Positions 43,484 through 52,411 of a stretch of 64,000 bases of DNA are shown piece after piece (positions within the stretch are counted from its first letter, which is position 1; each line of letters starts with the position of its first letter). The notes beneath the pieces were generated by a model. It was given only the letters and a program-made list of their open reading frames with translations. It made no database searches and was not told the DNA's origin. The position numbers were made by a program, and so were the translations under genes. Source of the DNA: Spirosoma endbachense (lineage in GTDB: Bacteria; Bacteroidota; Bacteroidia; Cytophagales; Spirosomataceae); the NCBI RefSeq assembly GCF_010233585.1, contig NZ_CP045997.1:1101211-1165210 (forward strand), read 5' to 3'.

Positions 43484-46081
43484 TTACAGACCAAGTTGAA
43501 ACGATACTTTGATTGCAAATGGCGTTACATTCGGGTTTTGCCGATAGGTCAGCCGGTGCAACGCTTCGATACGTAAGGCTTTCAGGACATTTTCGAAGCC
43601 ATACCCCACTTCCACATAAGGCGTTTGCTGCAATGAGTGAACCGGCGGAAGCTGCTTACCCTTACTATCCTGCGTGGCTATCAGCTTGTAATTAGCCTCA
43701 CTCAATTGGCCCCACAGCACGTTGCCTGTCATAAATGTGCGCCAGCCCCAACGCCGTATTATAGGTAGACGGTTAGTCAGTAATCCTTCAAACTTGTGCT
43801 CAACGGCAACCGATACATAGCGGTCACTGACAAACTCTGCGTAGTTCATCAGGTTAAAGGCGTTCTTATTATAAAACGGCGTTTGGTTCCCTAAATGTAC
43901 CTGAAGCAACGGATAGGGAATGGTTGAGGGGCTATATCCAGCTTTGACCGTATATTGCGTGCGTCCGAAAAGGCCCCAGCGAAGGGTGTGGTCAAACTGC
44001 ATTTGCAGCTTGTGGTAACCGCTAAAGGTACGGCCCTGAAATGAAGCAGTACCCAGGGTGTAGCGCAATGTCACAATGGGCGCCGTTTCGGTTGGACGAC
44101 GACGAATTCGGCGGTTTGTAACGCGCCGGGCAGGTAATCGACCTGGCGCATAGCGTGTTTCCAGAAACAATTCCGAGCTCCGAAGGTCTGTCATAGCCGT
44201 TGCTGAAGACGCTGATTCACTGGTCTGATTAATCGCGAAGGGGAATAACAGATTCATAGAGCGGGATCGAACACCGACCGTTTGCGTAAAAGTTGTTCCT
44301 AAATCACGCTGGGCCGTCAGAGAGATTTCGCGTTGATAATAGGCTTGTGGATAACGACCGAACCGGCTGTTTATCCGGAAAAACGAGTTATCGGCTACAT
44401 CTTCCATCCGAAAACCCAGCTGTTCCAGATCATAGCTATGGCGTAGCGTAATGAGCGTTAATGGCTGCCGTTTAGGAATAAAATTGACTTCAGCGCCGGT
44501 TTTCCAGACCCGATCACGCGTGCCATAGGCCCCGTAAGCCGAAAGCTGCCACGTGCGGCTAAAGGTATTATTGGTTTGTAATCCCATCCGGAATCGATGC
44601 CCTTCAACACGGTTATAGGCCCACATTGAAAATGCCGAACCAACATCGACCCCTCGTACGAGGGGCAGATAACCACCATTGAGCACAAACTGGGCGGCTC
44701 TTGTATATGATTTCACAACAGGCAGGCTACGGACGGTATCCAGCATAGCGCGAGTCTGGTCGTAGGTGTGCGATTGACTTGATTGCAGGCGTTGAGCCTG
44801 CCAGTAATCGGGTGTGGATTGCTCTCGGTCTTCGGCCAAATCAATGTCTACATTAAAAAAATCAACCGATTTAGGTTGGCCAACCAGTGGTTGCCGCACC
44901 GAAGTCGTGTAATCGACCGTAGCGCCAAACGTATTCTTAACCACTTCACCGACACTAACTGTTAGGTGTGTCGTTTCGGGTAACCAGGCATTTCCTGAGT
45001 CGTTGGCTGGCTCGTAGGTTTGATCGATGTCAATTTGACGGATGAAATTAATGTTGGCTGCGGCTCCAACCTGGGCTTCGATCCGAACCAGGGCATAAAT
45101 GAGTTTATCAATCCACATTCGCCCTTTAAAAACCAGATCACGTTCGTTCTTAGGGTCAAAATCAATGCCATAGCAAGTATGCTGACCAATTTGTGTTGTG
45201 TCGGCCAGAAAGTACGTATACGCTGAACGTCCTCCTTCGGCCAGTGGTGAAATGAACTCTTTCTTGAACAGACTAACCTGATTTTGGTAGAAATTAAGCG
45301 TATTGAAGCCTGCGCCGGTAAACATCGCTACGAAACTATCGTCGGTAATGCCAACGCTGCTGATGTTCGTTTTTAGAATCTTCTCTTTCATATGCTGCGG
45401 ATTACGCCGGGCATAGATGTGCGAAACGGTTTCAGAAAAAAAGACGGGTAATAGGACGGCGGGTTTTCCGCCCTGTTTCTCTTCCAGCGCTCTCAGAATT
45501 GCCCGCACCGCCTTCCGTTGCCGGAAACGTTCGGATAGCTGGTTGATCGTAATGGCGAGCTGGCTATAGGCTTCATAGTCGTAGCCACTCAACTGCCGGA
45601 AATCGTTCTGTTTTCGGTGAGCATTTATTTCTCTCAGGATACGAAAGGCGGGGTTTTCACCGGCATGAACTACTACTTCATTGAGCAATGATGCGGCTGG
45701 TTTTAACGCCACATTAACGGTTGACGCAGTAACAGCAACGTGTACGGTCTGGTAGCCGAGTGCCGTGACCAGGAGTGAATCGACGGGTTGACGTAATTGA
45801 AGTTTATAACGGCCATCGGCATCGGCCTGCGTACCGATGGGTTTTCCTTTTACGGCTATTGAAGCAAAGGCAATCCCTTGGCCCGAACTCAGGTCTGTAA
45901 TTATTCCGGAAATAAGCTCCTGATTAGTAGGTGTTTGCCCAAAGGCAGATAGCCCACCAAACAAGATTATACAAAACAGAATCTGACGGACCAGAAAGAG
46001 AAAATGGATTGATCTGCGCTGAACGTGTGTGGTTTGGCAGGGATTGTCATCCGATATTGAGCGTAGTTTACTAGCCTTCAT
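43484..46081 (-). CDS. DUF5686 family outer-membrane protein with carboxypeptidase-like domain
   Basis: An 865-residue protein. A long basic N-terminus precedes the signal helix (about 28-48, ending SAFGQ). Next comes a carboxypeptidase-regulatory-like domain (about 53-135), then the DUF5686 region starting NEVVVHAGENPAFRIL with GYDYEAYSQLAI. The second half is a predicted outer-membrane barrel ending KVSFQLGL, a typical barrel-like terminus. Members occur widely in Bacteroidota with unknown function. The gene appears to head a unit with the DUF4833 gene. Confidence 0.88.
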   Translation of the reverse strand: MKASKLRSISDDNPCQTTHVQRRSIHFLFLVRQILFCIILFGGLSAFGQTPTNQELISGIITDLSSGQGIAFASIAVKGKPIGTQADADGRYKLQLRQPVDSLLVTALGYQTVHVAVTASTVNVALKPAASLLNEVVVHAGENPAFRILREINAHRKQNDFRQLSGYDYEAYSQLAITINQLSERFRQRKAVRAILRALEEKQGGKPAVLLPVFFSETVSHIYARRNPQHMKEKILKTNISSVGITDDSFVAMFTGAGFNTLNFYQNQVSLFKKEFISPLAEGGRSAYTYFLADTTQIGQHTCYGIDFDPKNERDLVFKGRMWIDKLIYALVRIEAQVGAAANINFIRQIDIDQTYEPANDSGNAWLPETTHLTVSVGEVVKNTFGATVDYTTSVRQPLVGQPKSVDFFNVDIDLAEDREQSTPDYWQAQRLQSSQSHTYDQTRAMLDTVRSLPVVKSYTRAAQFVLNGGYLPLVRGVDVGSAFSMWAYNRVEGHRFRMGLQTNNTFSRTWQLSAYGAYGTRDRVWKTGAEVNFIPKRQPLTLITLRHSYDLEQLGFRMEDVADNSFFRINSRFGRYPQAYYQREISLTAQRDLGTTFTQTVGVRSRSMNLLFPFAINQTSESASSATAMTDLRSSELFLETRYAPGRLPARRVTNRRIRRRPTETAPIVTLRYTLGTASFQGRTFSGYHKLQMQFDHTLRWGLFGRTQYTVKAGYSPSTIPYPLLQVHLGNQTPFYNKNAFNLMNYAEFVSDRYVSVAVEHKFEGLLTNRLPIIRRWGWRTFMTGNVLWGQLSEANYKLIATQDSKGKQLPPVHSLQQTPYVEVGYGFENVLKALRIEALHRLTYRQNPNVTPFAIKVSFQLGL

Positions 46082-46450
46082 GATGTTGTTTACTGGACTC
46101 CAGTACGGCTATGACTACTGAGATGCTGGTTCCCCCTATAGAAAAATAATTACTTGAGAAAACGGACGCTCACTAAGTTGGCCGTATGTGGGTTGTTCTG
46201 CTGTCATGTGTTGACATTGATACGGCAAAGTTGCCGGAGTGGGCCTGATTAGAAAAGGGTTTTACGCACGAAGCGTATATTGTTGGTCTCTAACAGTTTG
46301 AATTGCTTACTGAGTTGTAATGCCATGCCGATCCACCTCAGACAGGCAGGAGACGGAAAGTAGCTATCCATATAGCCAGGAATCCGTGCCTGAACGCATA
46401 GATTCTGGCACGGATTTCCTGTTACAGCGACGAAAACTGGCTCGTTTTAG
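46082..46450. other. intergenic region, one hairpin
   Basis: 369 bp between the DUF5686 start and the response-regulator stop. Apart from the hairpin at 46381-46416, a 40-codon minus-strand frame (from ATG near 46370, starting MDSYFPSPACLRW) is open but has no family match. Not called as a gene. Confidence 0.3.
46381..46416. repeat. inverted repeat with 16-nt loop
   Basis: AATCCGTGCC and its complement GGCACGGATT flank a 16-nt loop. The loop length equals that of the palindromes at 12135 and 34721, and the GTGCC/GGCAC motif is shared, but the loop sequence differs. It lies 35 bp after the stop of the response-regulator gene and could act as its terminator. Confidence 0.45.
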
Positions 46451-47296
46451 TTAGACTTGTGCACTTAAACTGGCCGCATATTCATTCGGTAGCACACCGA
46501 ATTGTTCCCGGAAGCATTTGGCAAAGTACGAAAGCGAATTAAAGCCAACGCCATACGCGATTTCAGACACACTGCCTGTGCGCCCTTCGAGGAGTTGAGC
46601 CGCCCGTTTCAGGCGCATCACACGGAGGAAGTCGCCAGTAGCCTGGCTAGTAAGGGCAATGAGCTTGCGGTGCAACTGCATCCGACTTAAGCCAATCTCT
46701 CGCCCAAACTGTTCTGGTGTGAAATCGGCATTGCCTAAATTATCCTCTGCGATCTTCAGAACGCGCATCAGGAATTTTTCGTCAGTTGACGTAACCGTAA
46801 TGTCTTTTGGCTGAACCCGGATTTCGCGGGCAAACCGCTCGCGTAACTTTTGTCGACTTTCAATCAGATTCTGCGATCGGATAATCAATTCGCGTGAATC
46901 AAATGGCTTGGTCAAATACTCATCGGCACCGGTTTCGAGGCCAGTGAGCTTATTATCCTGAGCTGACAGCGCCGTCAGAAGAATAAATGGAATATGGCTG
47001 GTGCGTTCGTCGAGTTTTGTCTGGCGGCAAAACTCAATACCATCCATATCGGGCATCATCCAGTCGCTGATAATCAGATCGGGCAGATTCTCCTGAGCGG
47101 CTTTCAATCCCTGAAGGCCATTCTCACTTTCCAGAACCCGATAATATCGTTGCATCTGGTTCCGGATGAATGCCCTTAAATCGCCGTGATCCTCAACAAT
47201 CAGCAGCCATGCGCCGATTGGGCTGGTGGGCGGTTGTTCTGGTTCTGATAGGGTTGGTTCTTGGCTTCGTAATTGTATTGCCCGATACGATTCCAA
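46451..47296 (-). CDS. response regulator with AraC output, possibly the tail of a hybrid kinase
   Basis: A receiver domain (about 30-150) with VEDHGDL acid pocket, phosphoacceptor Asp78 in IISDWMMPD and a KPFDSREL motif, followed by an AraC domain (about 185-275: FGREIGLSRMQLHRKL and VGFNSLSYFAKCFREQFG). The first 28 residues are a Pro-rich linker with LSEPEQPPTSP and only a TTG at 47296 as start. This is how receiver modules appear inside large hybrid kinases, so the gene may be a kinase remnant. Its 5' end is antisense to the start of the HlyD-like gene, a 127-bp overlap. Confidence 0.75.
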   Translation of the reverse strand: MESYRAIQLRSQEPTLSEPEQPPTSPIGAWLLIVEDHGDLRAFIRNQMQRYYRVLESENGLQGLKAAQENLPDLIISDWMMPDMDGIEFCRQTKLDERTSHIPFILLTALSAQDNKLTGLETGADEYLTKPFDSRELIIRSQNLIESRQKLRERFAREIRVQPKDITVTSTDEKFLMRVLKIAEDNLGNADFTPEQFGREIGLSRMQLHRKLIALTSQATGDFLRVMRLKRAAQLLEGRTGSVSEIAYGVGFNSLSYFAKCFREQFGVLPNEYAASLSAQV

Positions 47297-48387
47297 CCCC
47301 GTTTGTCTTTAAGTCTGAACGGGCAGAGGAGATCTATCGATTTCCGTCAACGGTGTATATCGAACGGATGTATGTTCGGAACGGACAACACGTAAAACCC
47401 GGCGATACGATTCTGGAAATCAGCGCCCCCGACATTGCTGCTTTAGCTCGCGAACTTTCGTCGGCGGAGTCTAATCTATCCAGTTTTCGGAATTTCCGAA
47501 CGGCTTCTGCAACGGACGAACAGGCCATCACAAAATTAACAATCCATAAAACCCAGGAGGAGATCGGGCTGAAAGAAACTCAGGTCGCTATTGCCGATCG
47601 AAAATGGGAATCGGAGTCGGGTAGTCTGCTCTATCATGTTACCGAATCAAAACGGCTTCTGGCTACGAATCGGACACTTTACCAGGCTGGCGACATCAGT
47701 AAAAACAACCTGAATGCGCTGGAACTTAAACAGTTTCAGGCGCAAAGTGCCTATGATCTGGCGTATCAGAATCACCTCGAAAATCGCACGTCGCTCAATC
47801 GGCAGATTGCCTCTAAAAAATTGGAAATAAGCATACTGGAAAAGCAAATTGCCAAAAATGCCAGTGATTTGCTTCTGGAAGGCGACCATCTGCATACGAC
47901 TCTGACAGCCACTCGCAAACGTATTGAAGGTACGTATGGGGCTTTCTCGATAACATCAAATGCGCACCTGCTCTTGAAAGCGACTCGTAGCAGTACCGTT
48001 TCGTTTGTATTTGAAGGAGAAAAAGAAGTCGTAGCCGGAACGACGTTGCTCAAAATGATGTATGATGAAGCTCCGCTTTATGCCCATACGCAGGTCAACT
48101 CGTCACAGATTGGCAAAATTCGGGCTGGCCAGTCGGTTATACTAAAAGTGGATGCGTACCCAGTCTATGAATGGGGTTCCGTTTCAGGTGAGGTAAATAC
48201 GGTTTCGCTTACCCCCGATGAAAAAGGGTTATTTAACGTTCGGCTGCGCATCACGAACGAGCAGAACCTTCATAACTTACTGCGGATCGGTATGCAGGGA
48301 AAGGCCGACATTATTACGGATGAGCGAACGATGTACGGTCATCTTTTCCGGAAATTCAAGAAAACAGCATCTGCTTTCGTTGATTAA
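47170..48387 (+). CDS. HlyD-family membrane fusion/adaptor protein
   Basis: A 405-residue periplasmic adaptor. One membrane helix (about 18-40, WWAVVLVLIGLVLGFVIVL) is followed by a lipoyl-like barrel half (YVRNGQHVKPGDTILEISAPD), a long coiled coil (about 95-240) and the second half with MMYDEAPLYAHTQVNSSQ and IGMQGKADI. The start could be ATG 47170 or ATG 47209; both leave a very short cytoplasmic tail. No ABC transporter or outer-membrane partner is adjacent, which is unusual. The first codons overlap the divergent response-regulator gene. Confidence 0.8.
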   Translation: MPLNRRDPQQSAAMRRLGWWAVVLVLIGLVLGFVIVLPDTIPTPFVFKSERAEEIYRFPSTVYIERMYVRNGQHVKPGDTILEISAPDIAALARELSSAESNLSSFRNFRTASATDEQAITKLTIHKTQEEIGLKETQVAIADRKWESESGSLLYHVTESKRLLATNRTLYQAGDISKNNLNALELKQFQAQSAYDLAYQNHLENRTSLNRQIASKKLEISILEKQIAKNASDLLLEGDHLHTTLTATRKRIEGTYGAFSITSNAHLLLKATRSSTVSFVFEGEKEVVAGTTLLKMMYDEAPLYAHTQVNSSQIGKIRAGQSVILKVDAYPVYEWGSVSGEVNTVSLTPDEKGLFNVRLRITNEQNLHNLLRIGMQGKADIITDERTMYGHLFRKFKKTASAFVD

Positions 48388-48483
48388 CCTTTGGACTCGC
48401 GTTTCGAAGGTAGGCAACAAATTTATTGTCAGTGAATTAGGTGAATACCGGTTCAGTTTGACACGTATTCACAAAGTTGCTTA

Positions 48484-49416
48484 TTAAACATCGATTCCTT
48501 CTTTAGCGCCCACCGACCGAATATACTTCGCAGCTTCCTGGTAAGCTTCTGAAGTTGCCAGGTGTTCCATCATGAGAGGAATCTCTTTAAGCTTACTAAG
48601 CTCAGTCAGATAAACAGTGTAGTCCATATTGCCCAGGCCCGGCCTGCATTCGACCAGTTGTGGCGTATAAACATCTTCTTTGAGAATAATGTCTTTCCCA
48701 TGACAGCTCCGGATGTGTGGCCCAAGCTTTTTGAAACACTCTTTGATCAGGGCCCCATTATTAAAAAAGACCCGAGGGCTGTCGATGATGTTCATCGGAT
48801 CGAGGTGAACACCAAATTGCTTTTGGTTGATTGCTTTGATCAGGCGCAGGTAAGAATCGACGGAATCCGGGTAACTCCAGGGCATTAGCTCCAGCGCAAA
48901 ATAGGTTCGGGTAGGTTTTACTTCCTGAATAATTTTCCGGGTGATAGCTACAATTTGTTCAAAGGTGGCTTCTGTTAGGTTGTCTTTATGAGGGCCAGCC
49001 CACTGTGCCGGGTTCCTGGAGCCACTGATGTTCACGCAGCAATTGGCACCAATAGCTTCGGCTAAAGCCAGCGAATCCACACATTTTTTTAATGCCGTTT
49101 GGGCAGTAGCTGAGTCAGTGCTAAGTGGATTGCTCCAGGCGCCTACTTCGGCAATGAGAATATTGGCTTTTTTAGCCGCTTCTTCATAGGCTTTGATTTG
49201 ATCGGCGGGAGCATCCGTCTTTAGCGGGCAATAAGCGGCCCGGTAGCCTTGCTTCTTTAGCGCAGCAATCCACTCATCGGGTTGATCATACTTGTCAAAC
49301 AGGGGTCCACCCAATCGGATAGAAGGTTTTTCGAACGGGAAGCCCGGTAAGGAAGACGTTAATCCAACGAGCGAAGCGGCCTGTATCGTTTTTCTGGCAA
49401 ATGTCCGGCGATTCAT
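48484..49416 (-). CDS. Tat-exported sugar isomerase/epimerase-like TIM-barrel protein
   Basis: A 310-residue protein. The N-terminus MNRRTFARKTIQAASLVG is a twin-arginine signal. The remainder is an AP-endonuclease-2/xylose-isomerase-like barrel, with LIAEVGAWSNPLS, CVNISGSRNP, YFALELMPWSYPD, FGVHLDPMNIIDSPR and SCHGKDI supplying the Glu, Asp and His expected to bind a divalent metal. Such proteins act on sugars or inositols in the periplasm; the substrate is not evident. No sugar transport genes adjoin it. Confidence 0.85.
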   Translation of the reverse strand: MNRRTFARKTIQAASLVGLTSSLPGFPFEKPSIRLGGPLFDKYDQPDEWIAALKKQGYRAAYCPLKTDAPADQIKAYEEAAKKANILIAEVGAWSNPLSTDSATAQTALKKCVDSLALAEAIGANCCVNISGSRNPAQWAGPHKDNLTEATFEQIVAITRKIIQEVKPTRTYFALELMPWSYPDSVDSYLRLIKAINQKQFGVHLDPMNIIDSPRVFFNNGALIKECFKKLGPHIRSCHGKDIILKEDVYTPQLVECRPGLGNMDYTVYLTELSKLKEIPLMMEHLATSEAYQEAAKYIRSVGAKEGIDV

Positions 49417-49567
49417 AGCAGTTCAAAGTAGCGTTTATAGTTGTCCTACGCCGTTCATTCGGCTGTCGATATACTGCTCAAGTGGCAACCAGTTCAGTAA
49501 GCAACACTCTATAATTACTCCGCCTGGCTGAATCTACTGATGTAGGAGTCTCAATTCGCGTAAACGC

Positions 49568-49601
49568 GAGCGCGGTGCCAGCGTTTGCTGGCACCGCGCT
49601 C
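49568..49601. terminator. strong hairpin after the 98-residue gene
   Basis: A perfect 15-bp GC-rich stem (GAGCGCGGTGCCAGC and complement) with a GTTT loop, preceded by a smaller CGCG-TAAA-CGCG hairpin. It lies between two leftward genes, 46 bp past the stop of the 49648 gene. There is no T-tract, so it may be a palindromic repeat used as a transcript end. Confidence 0.55.
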
Positions 49602-49647
49602 AACACTTATCCATTTATTTTACAAGTTACGGGCGTACGGTTTTTCG

Positions 49648-49944
49648 TTAATCAAAATCTTTATCTTCTAAAATCTGCACAACCTCAATTAAGGATTCGG
49701 TATCTAAATCGTTCCAGTTGAATAATTCAACAATCTCCTGATCAACTATATACGCCATACCATGCTCGGTAAGGGCGTTAAAAACCTGCCCTTCGTATTC
49801 CCATTCATCTGCCAGAAAGACTTCAGAGAGTACCGCTCCTGTGTGGTCCTTAACCGTATCGCGGTATAACTGTGAAATGAGGGCGTTTACTTTTGATCGG
49901 AATGTTTCAAGCTCATTAATGAGCTGGTCAGTTTGCGATTTCAT
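49648..49944 (-). CDS. small acidic hypothetical protein
   Basis: A 98-residue soluble protein. The N-terminal third is helical (LINELETFRSKVNALISQL), the middle has VFLADEWEYEGQVFNALTEHG, and the end is very acidic (LESLIEVVQILEDKDFD-like: ESLIEVVQILEDKDFD). No signal peptide, membrane helix or known motif. ATG start at 49944. It is transcribed alone between a hairpin and a long gap. Function unknown. Confidence 0.6.
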   Translation of the reverse strand: MKSQTDQLINELETFRSKVNALISQLYRDTVKDHTGAVLSEVFLADEWEYEGQVFNALTEHGMAYIVDQEIVELFNWNDLDTESLIEVVQILEDKDFD

Positions 49945-50317
49945 TGTCTTATAAGTTCATTAAAAGTTACTGGTAGATTATGGATTAGGCAGTGTACCTC
50001 ACTTTAATAACCTAAGCTTCCTGCTTGTGACGAGATTTAATGAAATTAGTATCAAAGTAATCACTATGTAAAAGTTGATTTATATGGTAACAGTTGACCC
50101 TCAGGCAGACTAGCTAGTTGCTAGGTAAAGTAGTTGATAATCAGGTAAATAATTTAAGTATTGATTTTGCTGAAAACTACAATTTGTCATTATACGAACA
50201 GCCTTTTCTGACTTTTGTTGATTAAGCGGTTAGTTTTTGTTTGGATTACGGCAATAAAAAACGCCAGAGCGGTATTCCGGCGTTTTTTATAATCTCGATG
50301 TAACAATAACGTTGTAT
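49945..50317. other. AT-rich intergenic region with terminator
   Basis: 373 bp holding the promoter side of the 98-residue gene on the left and the rfbA terminator on the right. No gene or further structure was recognised. Confidence 0.4.
50254..50290 (-). terminator. rho-independent terminator of the rfbA unit
   Basis: Perfect 12-bp arms ATAAAAAACGCC and GGCGTTTTTTAT with a 13-nt loop, 28 bp after the rfbA stop. Six T residues follow the GC part on the minus strand. Confidence 0.85.
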
Positions 50318-51178
50318 TTATTTTAGCAAGTTTAGTAGATACTGCCCATATCCGCTTTTAACTAACGGCCTGGCAATTTCTGCTAACTGACTAGCGTCAA
50401 TAAACTTCATGCGATAGGCAATTTCTTCAATACAGCCTATTTTCAAACCCTGCCGTTCTTCAATAACCTGCACAAACTGGCCAGCCTGCATCAACGACGC
50501 AAATGTACCTGTGTCGAGCCAGGCCGTTCCCCGGTCCAGCACGCCAACTTTTAGTTTGCCCCGTTCAAGATAAACCCGGTTCACATCCGTGATTTCCAGC
50601 TCTCCCCTCGGTGAGGGTTTAATATTCCGGGCAATGTCTACCACCTCATTATCATAAAAATACAAACCCGGAACGGCGTAATTCGATTTTGGCTGCTCGG
50701 GCTTTTCCTCGATCGAGAGAACATTGAACGAATCGTCGAATTCAACAACGCCATAACGGTCGGGGTCCTGTACCTGATAGGCATAAACCACACCTCCATC
50801 GGGATCATTATTGGCCTGGAGTAGTTTGGACAAACCAGAGCCATAGAAAATATTATCGCCCAAAACCAGCGCAACTTTGTCGTCGCCAATAAACTCTTCT
50901 CCGATAATAAACGCCTGGGCTAATCCGTCGGGGCTGGGTTGCACAGCATAGCTAAACCGGCAGCCAATACGGGCTCCATCACCGAGAAGTTTCTCGAAAT
51001 GGGGCAGGTCGTGTGGCGTTGAAATAATTAGAATATCACGAATACCCGCCAGCATCAGAATTGAAAGCGGATAATATATCATCGGCTTATCATAAACTGG
51101 CATAAGCTGTTTACTGACAGCCAGGGTAAGCGGATGAAGACGGGTGCCAGATCCTCCGGCAAGAATAATTCCTTTCAT
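50318..51178 (-). CDS. rfbA: glucose-1-phosphate thymidylyltransferase
   Basis: A 286-residue cytoplasmic enzyme that makes dTDP-glucose from dTTP and glucose 1-phosphate, the first step of dTDP-sugar synthesis. The nucleotide-binding start [18 protein letters not shown] is diagnostic, with [44 protein letters not shown] and [10 protein letters not shown] also present. Length is the usual one. It is the last gene of a leftward cluster with rfbB and galE, 81 bp after rfbB. Confidence 0.97.
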   Translation of the reverse strand: MKGIILAGGSGTRLHPLTLAVSKQLMPVYDKPMIYYPLSILMLAGIRDILIISTPHDLPHFEKLLGDGARIGCRFSYAVQPSPDGLAQAFIIGEEFIGDDKVALVLGDNIFYGSGLSKLLQANNDPDGGVVYAYQVQDPDRYGVVEFDDSFNVLSIEEKPEQPKSNYAVPGLYFYDNEVVDIARNIKPSPRGELEITDVNRVYLERGKLKVGVLDRGTAWLDTGTFASLMQAGQFVQVIEERQGLKIGCIEEIAYRMKFIDASQLAEIARPLVKSGYGQYLLNLLK

Positions 51179-51259
51179 AATAGAGCATGGGGCACGGGGC
51201 AGAGAGCCGGGAATATAGGGTTAAAATAGGCCCTGCTCCGCGCTCCCTGCTCCGCCCTT

Positions 51260-52321
51260 TTATCGATTTGCGTACATTCCCTGATAATAAGACTGGTAAG
51301 CTCCTGAGGTGACGTTATCTAACCAATCCTGATTGGCCAGGAACCAGTCGACGGTTTTTTCGAGACCTTCTTCAAACTGAAGAGAAGGTTGCCAGCCCAG
51401 TTCATTCATAATTTTGTGGGCGTCGATGGCGTAACGCAGATCGTGTCCGGCGCGGTCGGTCACGTACGTGATCAGCTTAGCGGATGTGCCTTCTTGGCGG
51501 CCAAGTTTACGGTCCATAATCGAACACAACAAGTGGACGAGGTCAATATTTTTCCACTCGTTGAAGCCACCAATGTTGTAGGTTTCACCTAGTTTGCCTG
51601 TATGAAAAACAGCGTCGATAGCGCGGGCGTGGTCTACGACAAACAACCAGTCACGAACATTCTCTCCTTTACCATAAACGGGTAAGGGCTTGTTGGTCTG
51701 GATGTTATGAATCATCAGCGGAATCAGTTTTTCCGGAAAATGATTCGGGCCGTAGTTGTTCGAACAGTTCGATAAAACAACGGGCAGTTTATAGGTGTTG
51801 CCGTAGGCCCGCACGAAATGGTCCGATGCAGCTTTTGATGCTGAATAGGGCGATTGTGGGTCATAGGCCGTTTCTTCGGTGAAAAAGTCTTCGGGGTTGT
51901 GAAGCGAGCCATAAACCTCATCCGTAGAGACATGGTAGAACCGTTTTCCCTCAAAACTTTCAGATGTAGCTTTCCAGCTGTTTTTAGCGGTGTTCAGCAA
52001 ATTGACCGTTCCAACGACGTTGGTCATGACAAACGCCATTGGGTCAGTGATGGAGCGATCTACGTGCGATTCGGCCGCGAGGTGAATGACACCGTCGAAC
52101 GGAATCTCGGCGAACATATCCTCCAGAAATTTCGCATCGGTAATATCACCCTTAATGAATGTATAGTTCGGCGCATGTTCGATATCCGACAGGTTAGCCA
52201 GGTTTCCGGCATAGGTCAGTTTATCGAGATTGTAAATTTGATACTCTGGATATTTTGTGACGAATAGCCGAACAACATGCGATCCGATAAATCCGGCACC
52301 GCCCGTAATAAGAAGTTTCAT
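51260..52321 (-). CDS. rfbB: dTDP-glucose 4,6-dehydratase
   Basis: A 353-residue short-chain dehydrogenase-type enzyme converting dTDP-glucose to dTDP-4-keto-6-deoxyglucose. It shows the NAD-binding GGAGFIGSHVVR, the HLAAESHVDRSI motif, HVSTDEVYGSL, the YSASKAASDH catalytic Tyr-Lys, and NCSNNYGPNHFPEK. Full length. Acts directly after RfbA. The 90-bp gap to galE upstream contains degenerate repeats of TTTTCAGTTTTTAG type but no gene. Confidence 0.97.
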   Translation of the reverse strand: MKLLITGGAGFIGSHVVRLFVTKYPEYQIYNLDKLTYAGNLANLSDIEHAPNYTFIKGDITDAKFLEDMFAEIPFDGVIHLAAESHVDRSITDPMAFVMTNVVGTVNLLNTAKNSWKATSESFEGKRFYHVSTDEVYGSLHNPEDFFTEETAYDPQSPYSASKAASDHFVRAYGNTYKLPVVLSNCSNNYGPNHFPEKLIPLMIHNIQTNKPLPVYGKGENVRDWLFVVDHARAIDAVFHTGKLGETYNIGGFNEWKNIDLVHLLCSIMDRKLGRQEGTSAKLITYVTDRAGHDLRYAIDAHKIMNELGWQPSLQFEEGLEKTVDWFLANQDWLDNVTSGAYQSYYQGMYANR

Positions 52322-52411
52322 TTTAATAGAGTTTTCAGTTTTCAGTTTTTAGTTTTCAGCGGGCTTGTGCACGATTGCGGGTTTCGCCTACAGAAAACGG
52401 GAAACTGAAAA

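Noticed and set aside
52322..52411. Repeats of TTTTCAGTTTTTAG type between rfbB and galE as a regulatory array
   Set aside because: Short, degenerate and T-rich; no fixed spacing or palindromic structure. More likely simple-sequence drift.
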